Source: Lutimonas halocynthiae | GTDB lineage: Bacteria; Bacteroidota; Bacteroidia; Flavobacteriales; Flavobacteriaceae | Reading direction: 5' to 3' | NCBI RefSeq assembly: GCF_030409835.1 | Contig: NZ_JAUFQO010000004.1 | Coordinates: forward strand, 992,001-1,056,000 | Length of the DNA stretch: 64,000 bases | Shown: positions 26,155 to 34,322 of the stretch, piece after piece | Numbering within the stretch: the stretch's first letter is position 1 | Layout of the letters: each line of letters starts with the position of its first letter | Notes under the pieces: model-generated | What the model was told of the DNA's origin: nothing | What the model saw: only the letters and a program-made list of their open reading frames with translations | The model's database searches: none | Made by a program: the position numbers and the translations under genes

Positions 26155-26994
26155 TTATTTAGGAAACATAAATTGTAATTGAACCCGCCATTGCCAGTCT
26201 GGTCCGAAATCTGGTTTTACAGCATTATAGAAAGCCTGGGTATTAAAATTTATAGGCTGTTTGCCAATACGAAAGATTTTTCCGGCCCCGGCACCAAATG
26301 GCACGATCCATTGATTGCCTGAAGAAGCTTCCCAGTTAGATGTTATTATTGGAGCGGAAACTAAATACCATCCATGATCCATATTATAATTTACAAAATA
26401 TTGAGCAAGAAAAAAGCTAACATCACCACGATCGCTCTGTCCTGCGAACGACCAAACCTGGCTAACTAACAATCCGGCGACCCAAGGCCCCTGTATTGTA
26501 AGACCGACTACTGATGGACCTGCACTCCATTTGCCACTACCAAGAGTTTCATCTGTAGCAGTTGGGAGTATTATAGCCGGACCAGCACCCCAAATAAATT
26601 TACCTGGTTTTGCAGGTGATACAAAGGCAGTGAAATTTACATCGCCTAATCCTGTTGTAGATCCATTTTCAGAAAAGAAATCGGGTTGTGTTATGACAGG
26701 GAAAATGGTACGGGTTATTAAGTTCCAATCTGAACCCAGACTTATGGGTATGACAGGTTGAATGTTCAATACATTTTGAGTACGATCATAAGGCCCAAAT
26801 CCAAAATTTGTGTTATTTTGTAAAGGCACGCTTATCAAATCTCCAACAGGATTCTGTGCGGCTTGTGCAAGCGCTTCTTCACCTTCGAAATCTTCTATTA
26901 CATCTGTTTCTTCTTGTTCCTTTTCTTGCGAAAATACCGGGATCGAAGCAAATGCACACAAAAGAAATAATGTGATTAATTTAAAATATTTCAT
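26155..26994 (-). CDS. Outer-membrane beta-barrel protein, MetA/phenol-degradation-like family
   Basis: From MKYFKLITLFLLCAFASIPV at 26994 the product is 279 residues with a signal peptide, an acidic linker (EEQEETD-like, about 24-45) and a barrel with alternating strands (FGFGPYDRTQNVLNIQPVIP, GLGDVNFTAFVSPA, VQLQFMFPK at the end). The pattern fits the Phenol_MetA_deg/neuromedin U-like outer-membrane family (PF13557), presumed porins for hydrophobic or aromatic substrates. The terminal residue is Lys rather than Phe, but the final strand is still amphipathic. Pairing with a sulfatase suggests uptake or release of a sulfated compound; this is inference. Confidence 0.75.
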   Translation of the reverse strand: MKYFKLITLFLLCAFASIPVFSQEKEQEETDVIEDFEGEEALAQAAQNPVGDLISVPLQNNTNFGFGPYDRTQNVLNIQPVIPISLGSDWNLITRTIFPVITQPDFFSENGSTTGLGDVNFTAFVSPAKPGKFIWGAGPAIILPTATDETLGSGKWSAGPSVVGLTIQGPWVAGLLVSQVWSFAGQSDRGDVSFFLAQYFVNYNMDHGWYLVSAPIITSNWEASSGNQWIVPFGAGAGKIFRIGKQPINFNTQAFYNAVKPDFGPDWQWRVQLQFMFPK

Positions 26995-27264
26995 GCTTGT
27001 TAGTTTAAGCTTCATATGGGTTTTTAAAGGTCCTAGCTTCGAAAAAATTATACTCAATAATTGAACATAAATTAATTGTGAAAAAGATAATCATTTATTA
27101 TTAAAAATCATAATTCTCAAATAACCCCTGTTTGACCTCAGAAAAAAACGAGTTAAATATGAAGGAAAACCTTCTGAAAGAAGTTAATTGAATACGATCC
27201 TTATAGCACAAAGGATTCACAAGAAGATTGAATTGAAAAGGTGAAATAAGGTTAGGAAAGTCTA
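26995..27264. other. Intergenic stretch: outer arm of repeat R7
   Basis: Besides the promoter region of the barrel gene, this stretch holds the conserved outer part of the att-like repeat from about 27165 (CCTTCTGAAAGAAGTTAATT, then CACAAAGGATTCACAAGAAG). It matches 47447, 49226 and 51281. In those other loci this block follows the integrase start region, so an integrase gene has probably been lost here. No other gene is seen. Confidence 0.5.
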
Positions 27265-27465
27265 TAAAACAAAAAAACCTCAGTGTTTACTTTTTAAGTG
27301 TTAAGCCTGCCTGCCGCAGGCAGGTGTTAAGTGTTAAGTGTTAAGTGTTAAGTGTTAAGTGTTAAGTGTTAAGTGTTAAGTGTTAAGTGAAATTACTTTT
27401 TCCTTAGAACTTAGTCCTTAGTCCTTAATACTTATTATTGCGGTCTGGACGGGACTCGAACCCGC
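27265..27465 (-). repeat. Att-like repeat R7 with tRNA-Asp 3' relic
   Basis: Terminator remnant (AAAACAAAAAAACCTCAGTG), REP-like palindrome in the first heptamers (27306-27324, GCCTGCC/GGCAGG), about nine heptamers to 27389, a right arm of AGTCCTT type, and the relic at 27438-27465 (GCGGTCTGGACGGGACTCGA and on), base-identical to tRNA-Asp through the whole T-arm. The ~50 bases beyond it also match the flank of R5. It is the left border of the 20-kb island G. Confidence 0.92.
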
Positions 27466-27702
27466 ATTTTAAACTATTGAATTACAGCTATTTAATGTGT
27501 TTTATTGAAGGTAATCAACCCTAACAGTGAGATTTATATTTTTCTTGTGTTACGAATTGAAGCTATTGCTTATAGCGTTGTTGGCAATAGTGATTGATCA
27601 AGGCATAGTCTTCAAGGTTATTGTCTTGTTTTAGCGAGATAGCTGTGTGAGGGGCGGGAGACCCCTTTCACAGATATAAATCCGCAAGTACCATTACACC
27701 CG
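27466..27702. other. Intergenic stretch with dispersed repeat and a hairpin
   Basis: Positions 27466-27520 match the flank of R5. Positions about 27541-27573 (TTGTGTTACGAATTGAAGCT, then ATTGCTTATA) match 2878-2910 near the serine hydrolase of islet A. A GC-rich hairpin (GTGTGAGGGG, seven bases, CCCCTTTCACA) lies at 27649-27676, just after the antiporter gene, and could weakly terminate its transcript; it lacks a T-run. No gene is seen. Confidence 0.45.
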
Positions 27703-29508
27703 TTACAATATAGCCAGGCACAACCACAGGATCACTGTTGGTACAAGTGCTGCCTTCAACAACTGTAGTGGTGCCACATCATCATTAAAATGCTTCTTCA
27801 GTAAGGACATTCCAGCGGGATTTGCTGCATTGGCAACGATAGTCAAACCTCCACCTGCTATTGCTCCTGCCACAACTGCGTATTTTAGATTATCTGTGAA
27901 TCCAGGAATCAGGGTACTCAGGAAGGTGATAGAGGAGTTGTCGTTAAATGAAGACAGCACTGTTGAACTGATCATAAGCATTTCTTCTGATAAATTCCCG
28001 AGTACCGGTTCAATCCACCACGCCTGAAGGCCTCCGTGAATAACCAGACCAGCAAGAAAAAGCCCTACAAGCATGGGCGGACTCAATTGGATTCTATTCT
28101 GATATTGGGAGCTGATCTTTGCAAATCCGAGAAAGAACAGAAAACCGAGAATAAACAATTCCGGGTAATGAGAGTTAAAAATGGTCCACACCATGAAAAG
28201 GATATGAACTATGGTAATCCAGGCGGGAACGGCATCATCACGCTTGTCCCAATCTGGATCTTTAAACTCCGCACGATCCTCTCTTGGCAGCAAGAGGGGA
28301 AGGAAACGACGTTTACGGTACAGTTTGGCTTCCTCGAATCGTCTATCTGTTGCTTCATTGATTAATTCCCTGTCAAAGCCCATCTTTTCGAGCTCTGATA
28401 GATCGGTGTTTTTCATTTTCTGGCGAATGGCCATGCCAAATTTTTCTGCAGTATTGCGCATTGTATCGATTAGTTTATCCTTTTCCTCACCCTGTTGCAC
28501 AGCTTCAGTCCAAGCCGTTTCTGTTGCCTGTTGCGTAATATAATTCAGTTCAATCATGTCCTTTATTTCCTGGACTTCAAAAGTATGCTCCATGTTGGCC
28601 AGTTCTTTGCGAAACAGCCAGAAGTATAGACCGTTGCTAATCAGTATCCCAATAATCACTTTCCATCCAAAATTGACTAACATGAAACCGTTGCCCCAGT
28701 TCCAGGGCCCCGCAACCATCAGAACCGGTGGTGACGCAAAATTGGTCAACACGCCTCCCACCGAAATATTGACGAAAAGAAGAGCGAGCGTAGCGTACCT
28801 GAACCTGGTACTTGGTCCGAGATCATAGAACTTTTGTGACAGCAGCATGGCACAGATGGTAATCGCAGCAGGCTCAGTTATGAAAGATCCGATTAAAGGA
28901 CCCAAGGTTAATATGGTAAACCAAAGCGCTGACAGTGAACCGCCGAATAGCTTCGCTACTCCCGACATCATCTTCTCTGACAGTTTCAGTATCGGGCGTG
29001 TTGAAGCAAGTACCATGATTACAACTATGAATGCTGCCTCGGTAAGGTTGACACCTTCATGAATATAATGAACATTAGAGGACCAGCCAAGGAACGATAC
29101 GATTGTTATCGCCAGCGGTAAGAGCCAGATAGCAAATACGACCTCGACTTCACCCAGAAAGTGTAACAATTCAGCTGTCATATCTACGGAACCCTCATTT
29201 GCTTCCCCCTTGATTATTCTTTCAACGTGACGACGCTTTAGCCTGCGGCTGATATTCGATATCTTGCCCGCCAGGAAAGTGTGAATGATGGCCAAGAAGA
29301 AGATTATGGTGACAACCAAATTGAGGGGCTCCGTCCGGATTCTGTGCAGCAGGATCTGTGGAATGCTCTCCATATGGGAATCGTTGTAACTTGCCAAGCT
29401 TCTTGGGAATTCCTGTGTATTTACATCGCTAACTGATTCGCTGCACATACCTATGGCTGGTAGTAGTAAAAACAGTACCGCGATCAGGACTAGAAGTTTA
29501 TTGTTCAT
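27703..29508 (-). CDS. Putative Na+/H+ antiporter (PF07399-like), inner-membrane permease
   Basis: From MNNKLLVLIAVLFLLLPAIG at 29508 the product is 601 residues, with a signal-like first helix and about ten further membrane segments in two halves separated by a ~100-residue cytosolic loop (about 330-450, rich in charged residues such as EKDKLIDTMRNTAEKFG). The repeats GPLIGSFITEPAAITICAML and AANPAGMSLLKKHF, with hairpin-like glycine and proline motifs, fit the ion-transporter superfamily and the putative Na+/H+ antiporter family. The transported ion or acid cannot be told. It is the last gene of island G and lies downstream of DUF5692 on the same strand. Confidence 0.8.
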   Translation of the reverse strand: MNNKLLVLIAVLFLLLPAIGMCSESVSDVNTQEFPRSLASYNDSHMESIPQILLHRIRTEPLNLVVTIIFFLAIIHTFLAGKISNISRRLKRRHVERIIKGEANEGSVDMTAELLHFLGEVEVVFAIWLLPLAITIVSFLGWSSNVHYIHEGVNLTEAAFIVVIMVLASTRPILKLSEKMMSGVAKLFGGSLSALWFTILTLGPLIGSFITEPAAITICAMLLSQKFYDLGPSTRFRYATLALLFVNISVGGVLTNFASPPVLMVAGPWNWGNGFMLVNFGWKVIIGILISNGLYFWLFRKELANMEHTFEVQEIKDMIELNYITQQATETAWTEAVQQGEEKDKLIDTMRNTAEKFGMAIRQKMKNTDLSELEKMGFDRELINEATDRRFEEAKLYRKRRFLPLLLPREDRAEFKDPDWDKRDDAVPAWITIVHILFMVWTIFNSHYPELFILGFLFFLGFAKISSQYQNRIQLSPPMLVGLFLAGLVIHGGLQAWWIEPVLGNLSEEMLMISSTVLSSFNDNSSITFLSTLIPGFTDNLKYAVVAGAIAGGGLTIVANAANPAGMSLLKKHFNDDVAPLQLLKAALVPTVILWLCLAIL

Positions 29509-29698
29509 ATCTTTTATTTTAAATGGTAACGTTTTGGTTTTATGTAGATTCAGGTCTATTTTTTTGTGCCCCATCTGGATGGATTTCTTCCTTTCTCTAC
29601 CCCTTTTTCCAAATTTATTGGTTTGGAAAAAGGGGTAGAAAAGGAAGCACTAATTAGATTTCGAAAAAATATAATTTGGTCTGCATCGAGCTTCGCAT

Positions 29699-30934
29699 CT
29701 ATCCAAACATTGGTGGAGTGCCTTCGACAGCATTTTGCCCAACGTCAATATTTTTAGGCGCTTTTTTGGTCAATCTGTATCTCCATTGAAGGACAAGTAA
29801 AACAACATTCGACCCAAGACTTAATATCACCAATGCCCAGATCCACCCATCGCCGCGAGGCAGAGGCTCAATCAACGATACAGGCATATCAAAAGTTGAA
29901 ATTGTAACTACGTATATCATATAAAATACCAAGCTATAGGCTCTCGCCTGTATCCAGGCAAATTTTCCGCTCGCTAAAAAGATTGCAATAATGGTAGGTA
30001 CAGGAATAACCGCAAGCGCTGTGTAATGAACTGTGTTGGGGAAATTCAAGTAGACAAAGCAGATGTTCCACAAGTCATATGCAATAATCCAAAATATAAC
30101 CATTCCCGGCCATTGGAAGTTGTGAGGTTTTTTGTTATTAATCCGTATCGTCGTCCAAAGGTAGATGGTGAGGATATTCATGAAGCCCGCAAGCGCATTT
30201 AACTTATTGGGTAGAAAAGGCTGGCTAAAGTCCTGTGTTACTGCCTCCAAGATGTTGAACGCCAGACCAAACACAACGAGAAAAACTCCATATTTGATAT
30301 GCTTAGGTTTAAGATTAAACCTTGTTATCGTTATGAACATCGCACCAACTATGATAGCGATAAGCTTGGCGTAACGAAACCAGCCCATGTCTGAAGTCAT
30401 CCATAAAGGAATAAGGCAGAGGGGTAATACAAGAAAAAAGACGTATGGAGCCCACTTGAAGCGACTTGTTATTTCAGCACCCACAAATAACATAACAAAG
30501 ATGAACGCAATATTTAACCAGCTAAGCCACCTGATGCTTTTCTTCATTACAATGTCGGTTTCCCCGTCAATAAACTTGAAGACATACTTAGTGTCACCAT
30601 CATGTCTGAGGGTTTGACCAGCCAATTCTCCGATAGGCCCATTGCTGTCTCCGGTAAGCTTTATATCAAGACCAGCCATTTCAAAATCAAAGGTCTGTTC
30701 TCGTTTCTCTACAGGCATGTGCCTGAAAACTTTAACTTTTCCACTCTCCTCGAAATGGAATTCATAGACATTCGCACTTCCTCGCTCATCTACTACCGGC
30801 CCTTCGATATCGCCTATCCAGCGCGAATGATCTCCCGGTATGTTCTGAGCCAATAATTGATTGCTTGCCAATATCAAAAATGATACTGTTACAAGATAAT
30901 TTAAAAGACTTTTTAGTTTGGAATGATTAGTCAT
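29699..30934 (-). CDS. DUF5692-type membrane protein with exported N-terminal domain
   Basis: A 411-residue protein. A signal peptide (about 1-29, ending LLAQ) is followed by a ~100-residue strand-rich domain (WIGDIEGPVVDERGSANVYE, FEFHFEESGKVKVFRHMP) and then about eight membrane helices (about 135-395; AGFMNILTIYLWTTIR, WIIAYDLWNICFVYLNFP, YMIYVVTISTFDMPVS). The membrane part matches what I recall of DUF5692, of unknown function. I also associate that family with glycyl-radical gene sets, but only from memory. The fused periplasmic domain is not a standard part as far as I know. Position in the operon suggests a transport or membrane role linked to the glycyl radical enzyme. Confidence 0.65.
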   Translation of the reverse strand: MTNHSKLKSLLNYLVTVSFLILASNQLLAQNIPGDHSRWIGDIEGPVVDERGSANVYEFHFEESGKVKVFRHMPVEKREQTFDFEMAGLDIKLTGDSNGPIGELAGQTLRHDGDTKYVFKFIDGETDIVMKKSIRWLSWLNIAFIFVMLFVGAEITSRFKWAPYVFFLVLPLCLIPLWMTSDMGWFRYAKLIAIIVGAMFITITRFNLKPKHIKYGVFLVVFGLAFNILEAVTQDFSQPFLPNKLNALAGFMNILTIYLWTTIRINNKKPHNFQWPGMVIFWIIAYDLWNICFVYLNFPNTVHYTALAVIPVPTIIAIFLASGKFAWIQARAYSLVFYMIYVVTISTFDMPVSLIEPLPRGDGWIWALVILSLGSNVVLLVLQWRYRLTKKAPKNIDVGQNAVEGTPPMFG

Positions 30935-30999
30935 AATTCAATTTATTTTAAGGTTATTATTGATTTTAGCGTAATTGTAAAATTTTTATTTAATAGGGA

Positions 31000-31216
31000 T
31001 TAATACTTAAAGCCTAATCCGAGCATAACTGCGTGCATAAAACCATCCCGGTACCAGCTATTGGATAAGTAAGCCTACTCATATTCCATATTGATAAATA
31101 CAAGTTCGCTAATATTTATAGTGAAACCTGCACCAAGACCGGCATAGAATCCTGAATCTCCGGTATCAGGTTCATCACTGTAAGTCTTCAAAGAATGTTC
31201 AGTTGCAAGCATTAGA
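31000..31216 (-). pseudogene. Outer-membrane beta-barrel remnant with an in-frame stop
   Basis: The frame reads SLKTYSDEPDTGDSGFYAGL, GAGFTINISELVFINMEYE, then TAG at 31075-31077, then AYLSNSWYRDGFMHAVMLG and LGFKY before the final stop at 31000-31002. This is the C-terminal part of a small outer-membrane barrel of OmpA type ending in a typical final strand. The internal stop and the missing N-terminus make it a pseudogene; a sequencing error at the stop cannot be excluded. It lies between DUF2490 and DUF5692 on the same strand. Confidence 0.7.
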
Positions 31217-31280
31217 AGTAAGCTATAGATCTAATGTATGCAAAAGGCGTTCTTTCTTTCTCATTTTCATTGTTTTGATT

Positions 31281-32045
31281 TTAGTTGATTTTCTTTGATT
31301 TAAAATGTTTAATGATTTTCAATTGATATATATATTCAGAAACATGGAATTCGTCATTGGGTCCAGATCTTGATTTTTGCCAGTTCCACACGAAAGAGAA
31401 TCGCCAGTCTTTTAAAACCTTATATCCCAATCCAATTCCGGCCCTGCCTTGATTGCGGTAAACTTCATCAATATTATCGTTTACTGGTACAAAGATTTCT
31501 CCATAGAAGGTTGCATAAGCATTTTTTAGACTGCTGCTTTCGGAGAATACAACTTTCGTTGAAAGCTTATATCGAAAACGAATGTCAAAACTTGATTCCC
31601 AGTTACTGGTGTCATAAGATAGGCGTTCTTCAATTCTGACCAGGTTCTTGAAACTTATGTAGGTTGAATTTGGCCAGTTAAGTTGTATGCCTTGCCAGGG
31701 TCTAAATTCAAACTGATTGGAGTCGCTACTATTGCCGAAAGTGTAAAAAAAACCTAATCCCCCATGAATTTCCCAGTTTCTTGAAAAACTATAGCGTGCA
31801 GAAGGGCGTACATAGATTCTGTTCCAGCTCTCCTTCGCAATGGTGCGATAGCCGGTATCGCCATAATACTCAAGTTTTTCGTTTATTGAATAATGAAGAT
31901 AAAAATCGATCCAAAGCTGTTGATTCGTGGCATTTTCTTGTGATTGACCATAAATATCCACATCACATGCAAAAAACAACAAAAGCATCAATGATATTAT
32001 TACTTTTCGCCTTCGGCAAAAGCCTTGTGTCACCAATCGATCCGA
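31281..32045 (-). CDS. DUF2490-family outer-membrane protein
   Basis: From MSDRLVTQGFCRRRKVIISL at 32045 the product is 254 residues; an upstream Met at 32084 is also possible, and the start is uncertain. After a signal peptide (LMLLLFFACDVDIYG) the pattern of amphipathic strands is that of DUF2490: LWIDFYLHYSINEKLEYYGD, IYVRPSARYSFSRNWEIHGG, GFFYTFG, WQGIQLNWP, FSFVWNWQKS. These are predicted outer-membrane barrels of unknown role. The gene lies 48 bases downstream of the activase stop, so it is co-transcribed with the glycyl radical gene set. Confidence 0.78.
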   Translation of the reverse strand, partial: SDRLVTQGFCRRRKVIISLMLLLFFACDVDIYGQSQENATNQQLWIDFYLHYSINEKLEYYGDTGYRTIAKESWNRIYVRPSARYSFSRNWEIHGGLGFFYTFGNSSDSNQFEFRPWQGIQLNWPNSTYISFKNLVRIEERLSYDTSNWESSFDIRFRYKLSTKVVFSESSSLKNAYATFYGEIFVPVNDNIDEVYRNQGRAGIGLGYKVLKDWRFSFVWNWQKSRSGPNDEFHVSEYIYQLKIIKHFKSKKIN

Positions 32046-32093
32046 CATTATTCTCGTTGTAGATCTAATACGAGTGACCATCATGATTTCTAA

Positions 32094-33062
32094 TTATTCC
32101 TTAATTTGCTCTTCCTTATTTCTTCCAAAAGCTTCATCAATGATGGCCTCTAAGGACTTAACCAACTCATCCGAAGGTGTTTTGTAATCAGCAAGTTCAT
32201 ATATCTCTCCAAGCAGTCCATACTTGGCAAGACCAAATCGATGATAGGGTAATAGTTCATATTCGATTACGTTTTTGTAAGGTTTTATAAAATCCAGAAC
32301 AGCCCGAACAAATTCCTCATTCGCATTAACCCCTGGTATCAGTGGTGTACGTGCAATAAAATCGATGTCAGGAAAAGTTTCATAGGCTTTTTTGAAGTTC
32401 TCCAGGATCCGTTCGTTGCCCACCCCAGTCCATTTTTTATGACGCTCCGAATTCATAAGTTTATAATCATGAAGCATGGTGTCAACGTGTGGTAATACTT
32501 TCTCAAGGAAAGACCAGGGTGCATTGGATGCAGTTTCTATTGCTGTATGGATACCCCGATCGTGTGCTTCCTGCAAACAGGCAGCTGCGAAATCAGGTTG
32601 CAGCATTAATTCTCCACCACTGATGGTCATACCGCCACCCGTATCCCGATAGAATGAAGCGTCTCTTTCTACTTCATCAAGAACCTCATTTACGGTCATT
32701 TTTTTTCCAAACATTCCCAGTGCATCTTCCGGACAGAGTGAAGCCATCTCTTCATTACAATCCCTGGCCAGATGCCAGTTTACTTTTACTTTATCATCAC
32801 CGCCCTCAACAAAATAGAAAGCGCCTTCAGGAAACGGAGCTTTAAGACAAATACTACATGCTTTGCCTTTACACTTTTCGGATTCATAGGAAAGTTCCGG
32901 TTTTAGGTGTATGCTTTCAGGGTTTGAACACCATTTGCAGCGCAATGAACAGCCCTTAAAGAAAACCGTTGTTCGGATACCCGGACCATCATGACTGCAG
33001 TATCGTTGAATGTTTAGTACTGTACCCATTATATCTTTGTTTTTTTTTGATTCGTTATTCAT
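32094..33062 (-). CDS. Glycyl radical enzyme activase (radical SAM)
   Basis: A 322-residue activating enzyme. The radical-SAM motif is seen in FFKGCSLRCKWCSNPES (CxxxCxxC, about 34-41), and the ferredoxin-like insertion in CKGKACSIC and the later DCNEEMASLCPEDAL, which together give enough cysteines for at least one more cluster. GGGMTISGGELMLQPDF is the SAM-binding GGE region, and HDYKLMNSERH and LPYHRFGLAKY are typical of the family. It would create the glycyl radical on the enzyme at 34323-36746. Its start overlaps the phosphofructokinase-like gene by eight bases, evidence for tight co-expression. GC content is ordinary, unlike that of its presumed substrate enzyme. Confidence 0.95.
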   Translation of the reverse strand: MNNESKKNKDIMGTVLNIQRYCSHDGPGIRTTVFFKGCSLRCKWCSNPESIHLKPELSYESEKCKGKACSICLKAPFPEGAFYFVEGGDDKVKVNWHLARDCNEEMASLCPEDALGMFGKKMTVNEVLDEVERDASFYRDTGGGMTISGGELMLQPDFAAACLQEAHDRGIHTAIETASNAPWSFLEKVLPHVDTMLHDYKLMNSERHKKWTGVGNERILENFKKAYETFPDIDFIARTPLIPGVNANEEFVRAVLDFIKPYKNVIEYELLPYHRFGLAKYGLLGEIYELADYKTPSDELVKSLEAIIDEAFGRNKEEQIKE

Positions 33063-34227
33063 CTGTGCTACCCTCCTTTCCGACGTAGATACCGATTGAT
33101 TTTGCGGTCTTTAAGAAGACACTTTCAGCCGGTACGGTTCTTACTTTGTTGATCGATTCTGCGAGAGGAATGAATTTGATTTCAGGAGGGATAAAAGAAA
33201 CCATTACGCCATGCTTATCTTCTTTTAATGCCTCAACTGCCTCAGCACCGTAGGCTATACCTAATTGTCTATCCACAGCAGTAGGGCGTCCTCCTCTGGC
33301 CCAAAGGCCCACCACCAGCGGATAGGTTTCTTCTGCCATTAAAAGCTGTAACTCTGTTGCTACCATATCGGCGACTTTTCCTGAAGTTTGGATCACGTAT
33401 TCACTGCTGGTCTCTTCTGAAGCCAGTGGTGAAAGCGTCGCTTTTAGGGAAGATTTAGGTTCCTTCTTTTTAGTTTTATTAATAATTTTTGCTCCTTGTG
33501 CAACCACAACCAGACCGTAAGGTCTTGAGAGAGTTATTTTTTCTTTCAACCTTTCTGCTAATTTTTTCAGATCCATCGGAATTTCAGGAATGAGTATGGC
33601 ATCTGCACCTACGGCATTTCCTGATTGTAGCGCCAACCAACCGGCTTGTTCACCCAATACCTCAACTATTGCAATCTTCCTGGCCGCCCTGGCGGCTTCA
33701 ATGGCCCTGTCCAACATTTCAATATTGTGAGAGAGTGTGCTGTTAAATCCAAAAGATACAGCAGTAGAAGAAATGTCATTCTCTACCGACAGCGGAACAC
33801 AAACTGTTTTAAGGCCTTTTTTAGAGAGCTTATAAAAAATACTTAATCCCTCTCCACTAATTACTGAAATGACTGCATCAATATTTTCTGCTTTTAACTT
33901 ATTCAGAAGTTCATCAGACATGTCCACCTCTTCAACCATCCCGTATTCATTTATGGTGCGCACGTTAAATGGATCTTCGCGTGCAGACTGACCGAGAACA
34001 CTCCTTGAAATCGGATCAAGGTTATCAATCAGCTTTGAGCTAAGATCTACCAGTCCGCCATCAGGGTAGCGATCAGGATACAGCAATCCTGCAAAGCCAT
34101 CACGGATGCCAATAAGCTCCCAGCCTAATTGATTGGCAGCTAGCCCTGCACCCTTAACCACCGCATTGATTGCCGGCACAAAACCAGCTCCCACAACAAT
34201 GGCTATACGTTTTTTATTTTCTTTCAT
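33055..34227 (-). CDS. Phosphofructokinase-like protein with a divergent active site
   Basis: A 390-residue protein of the ATP/PPi phosphofructokinase fold (PF00365). Corresponding motifs are recognisable but altered. The GGDxxGMN start motif is VGAGFVPAIN (about 12-21). GGDGS is SGEGL (124-128). The catalytic TIDND is SVEND (147-151), replacing the usual proton-abstracting Asp by Glu. MGRxxGW is LGEQAGW (191-197), losing the Arg that binds fructose 6-phosphate. An insertion rich in Lys/Ser (about 255-285) follows. It is therefore unlikely to be a normal glycolytic kinase. It sits between the glycyl radical enzyme and its activase, overlapping the latter, which suggests a dedicated role in the same pathway. 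Confidence 0.85.
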   Translation of the reverse strand: MKENKKRIAIVVGAGFVPAINAVVKGAGLAANQLGWELIGIRDGFAGLLYPDRYPDGGLVDLSSKLIDNLDPISRSVLGQSAREDPFNVRTINEYGMVEEVDMSDELLNKLKAENIDAVISVISGEGLSIFYKLSKKGLKTVCVPLSVENDISSTAVSFGFNSTLSHNIEMLDRAIEAARAARKIAIVEVLGEQAGWLALQSGNAVGADAILIPEIPMDLKKLAERLKEKITLSRPYGLVVVAQGAKIINKTKKKEPKSSLKATLSPLASEETSSEYVIQTSGKVADMVATELQLLMAEETYPLVVGLWARGGRPTAVDRQLGIAYGAEAVEALKEDKHGVMVSFIPPEIKFIPLAESINKVRTVPAESVFLKTAKSIGIYVGKEGSTDE

Positions 34228-34322
34228 GATTTTCTATCTTGTTATTTTACCATTTTATACTAAGGATGGTAAGGCATAACTAAGCGTTATGCCTTACCTG
34301 AATCCAATTTAGCTCATCACTA

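Noticed and set aside
27506-27583. Integron attC-like sites (GTTGTTGGC near 27580)
   Set aside because: The R' and R'' core-site consensus does not fit, there is no inverted pairing typical of attC, and no IntI-type integrase is seen.
33055-34227. Glycolytic 6-phosphofructokinase (pfkA)
   Set aside because: The catalytic TIDND and the substrate-binding MGR motif are changed, so the gene symbol is not used.
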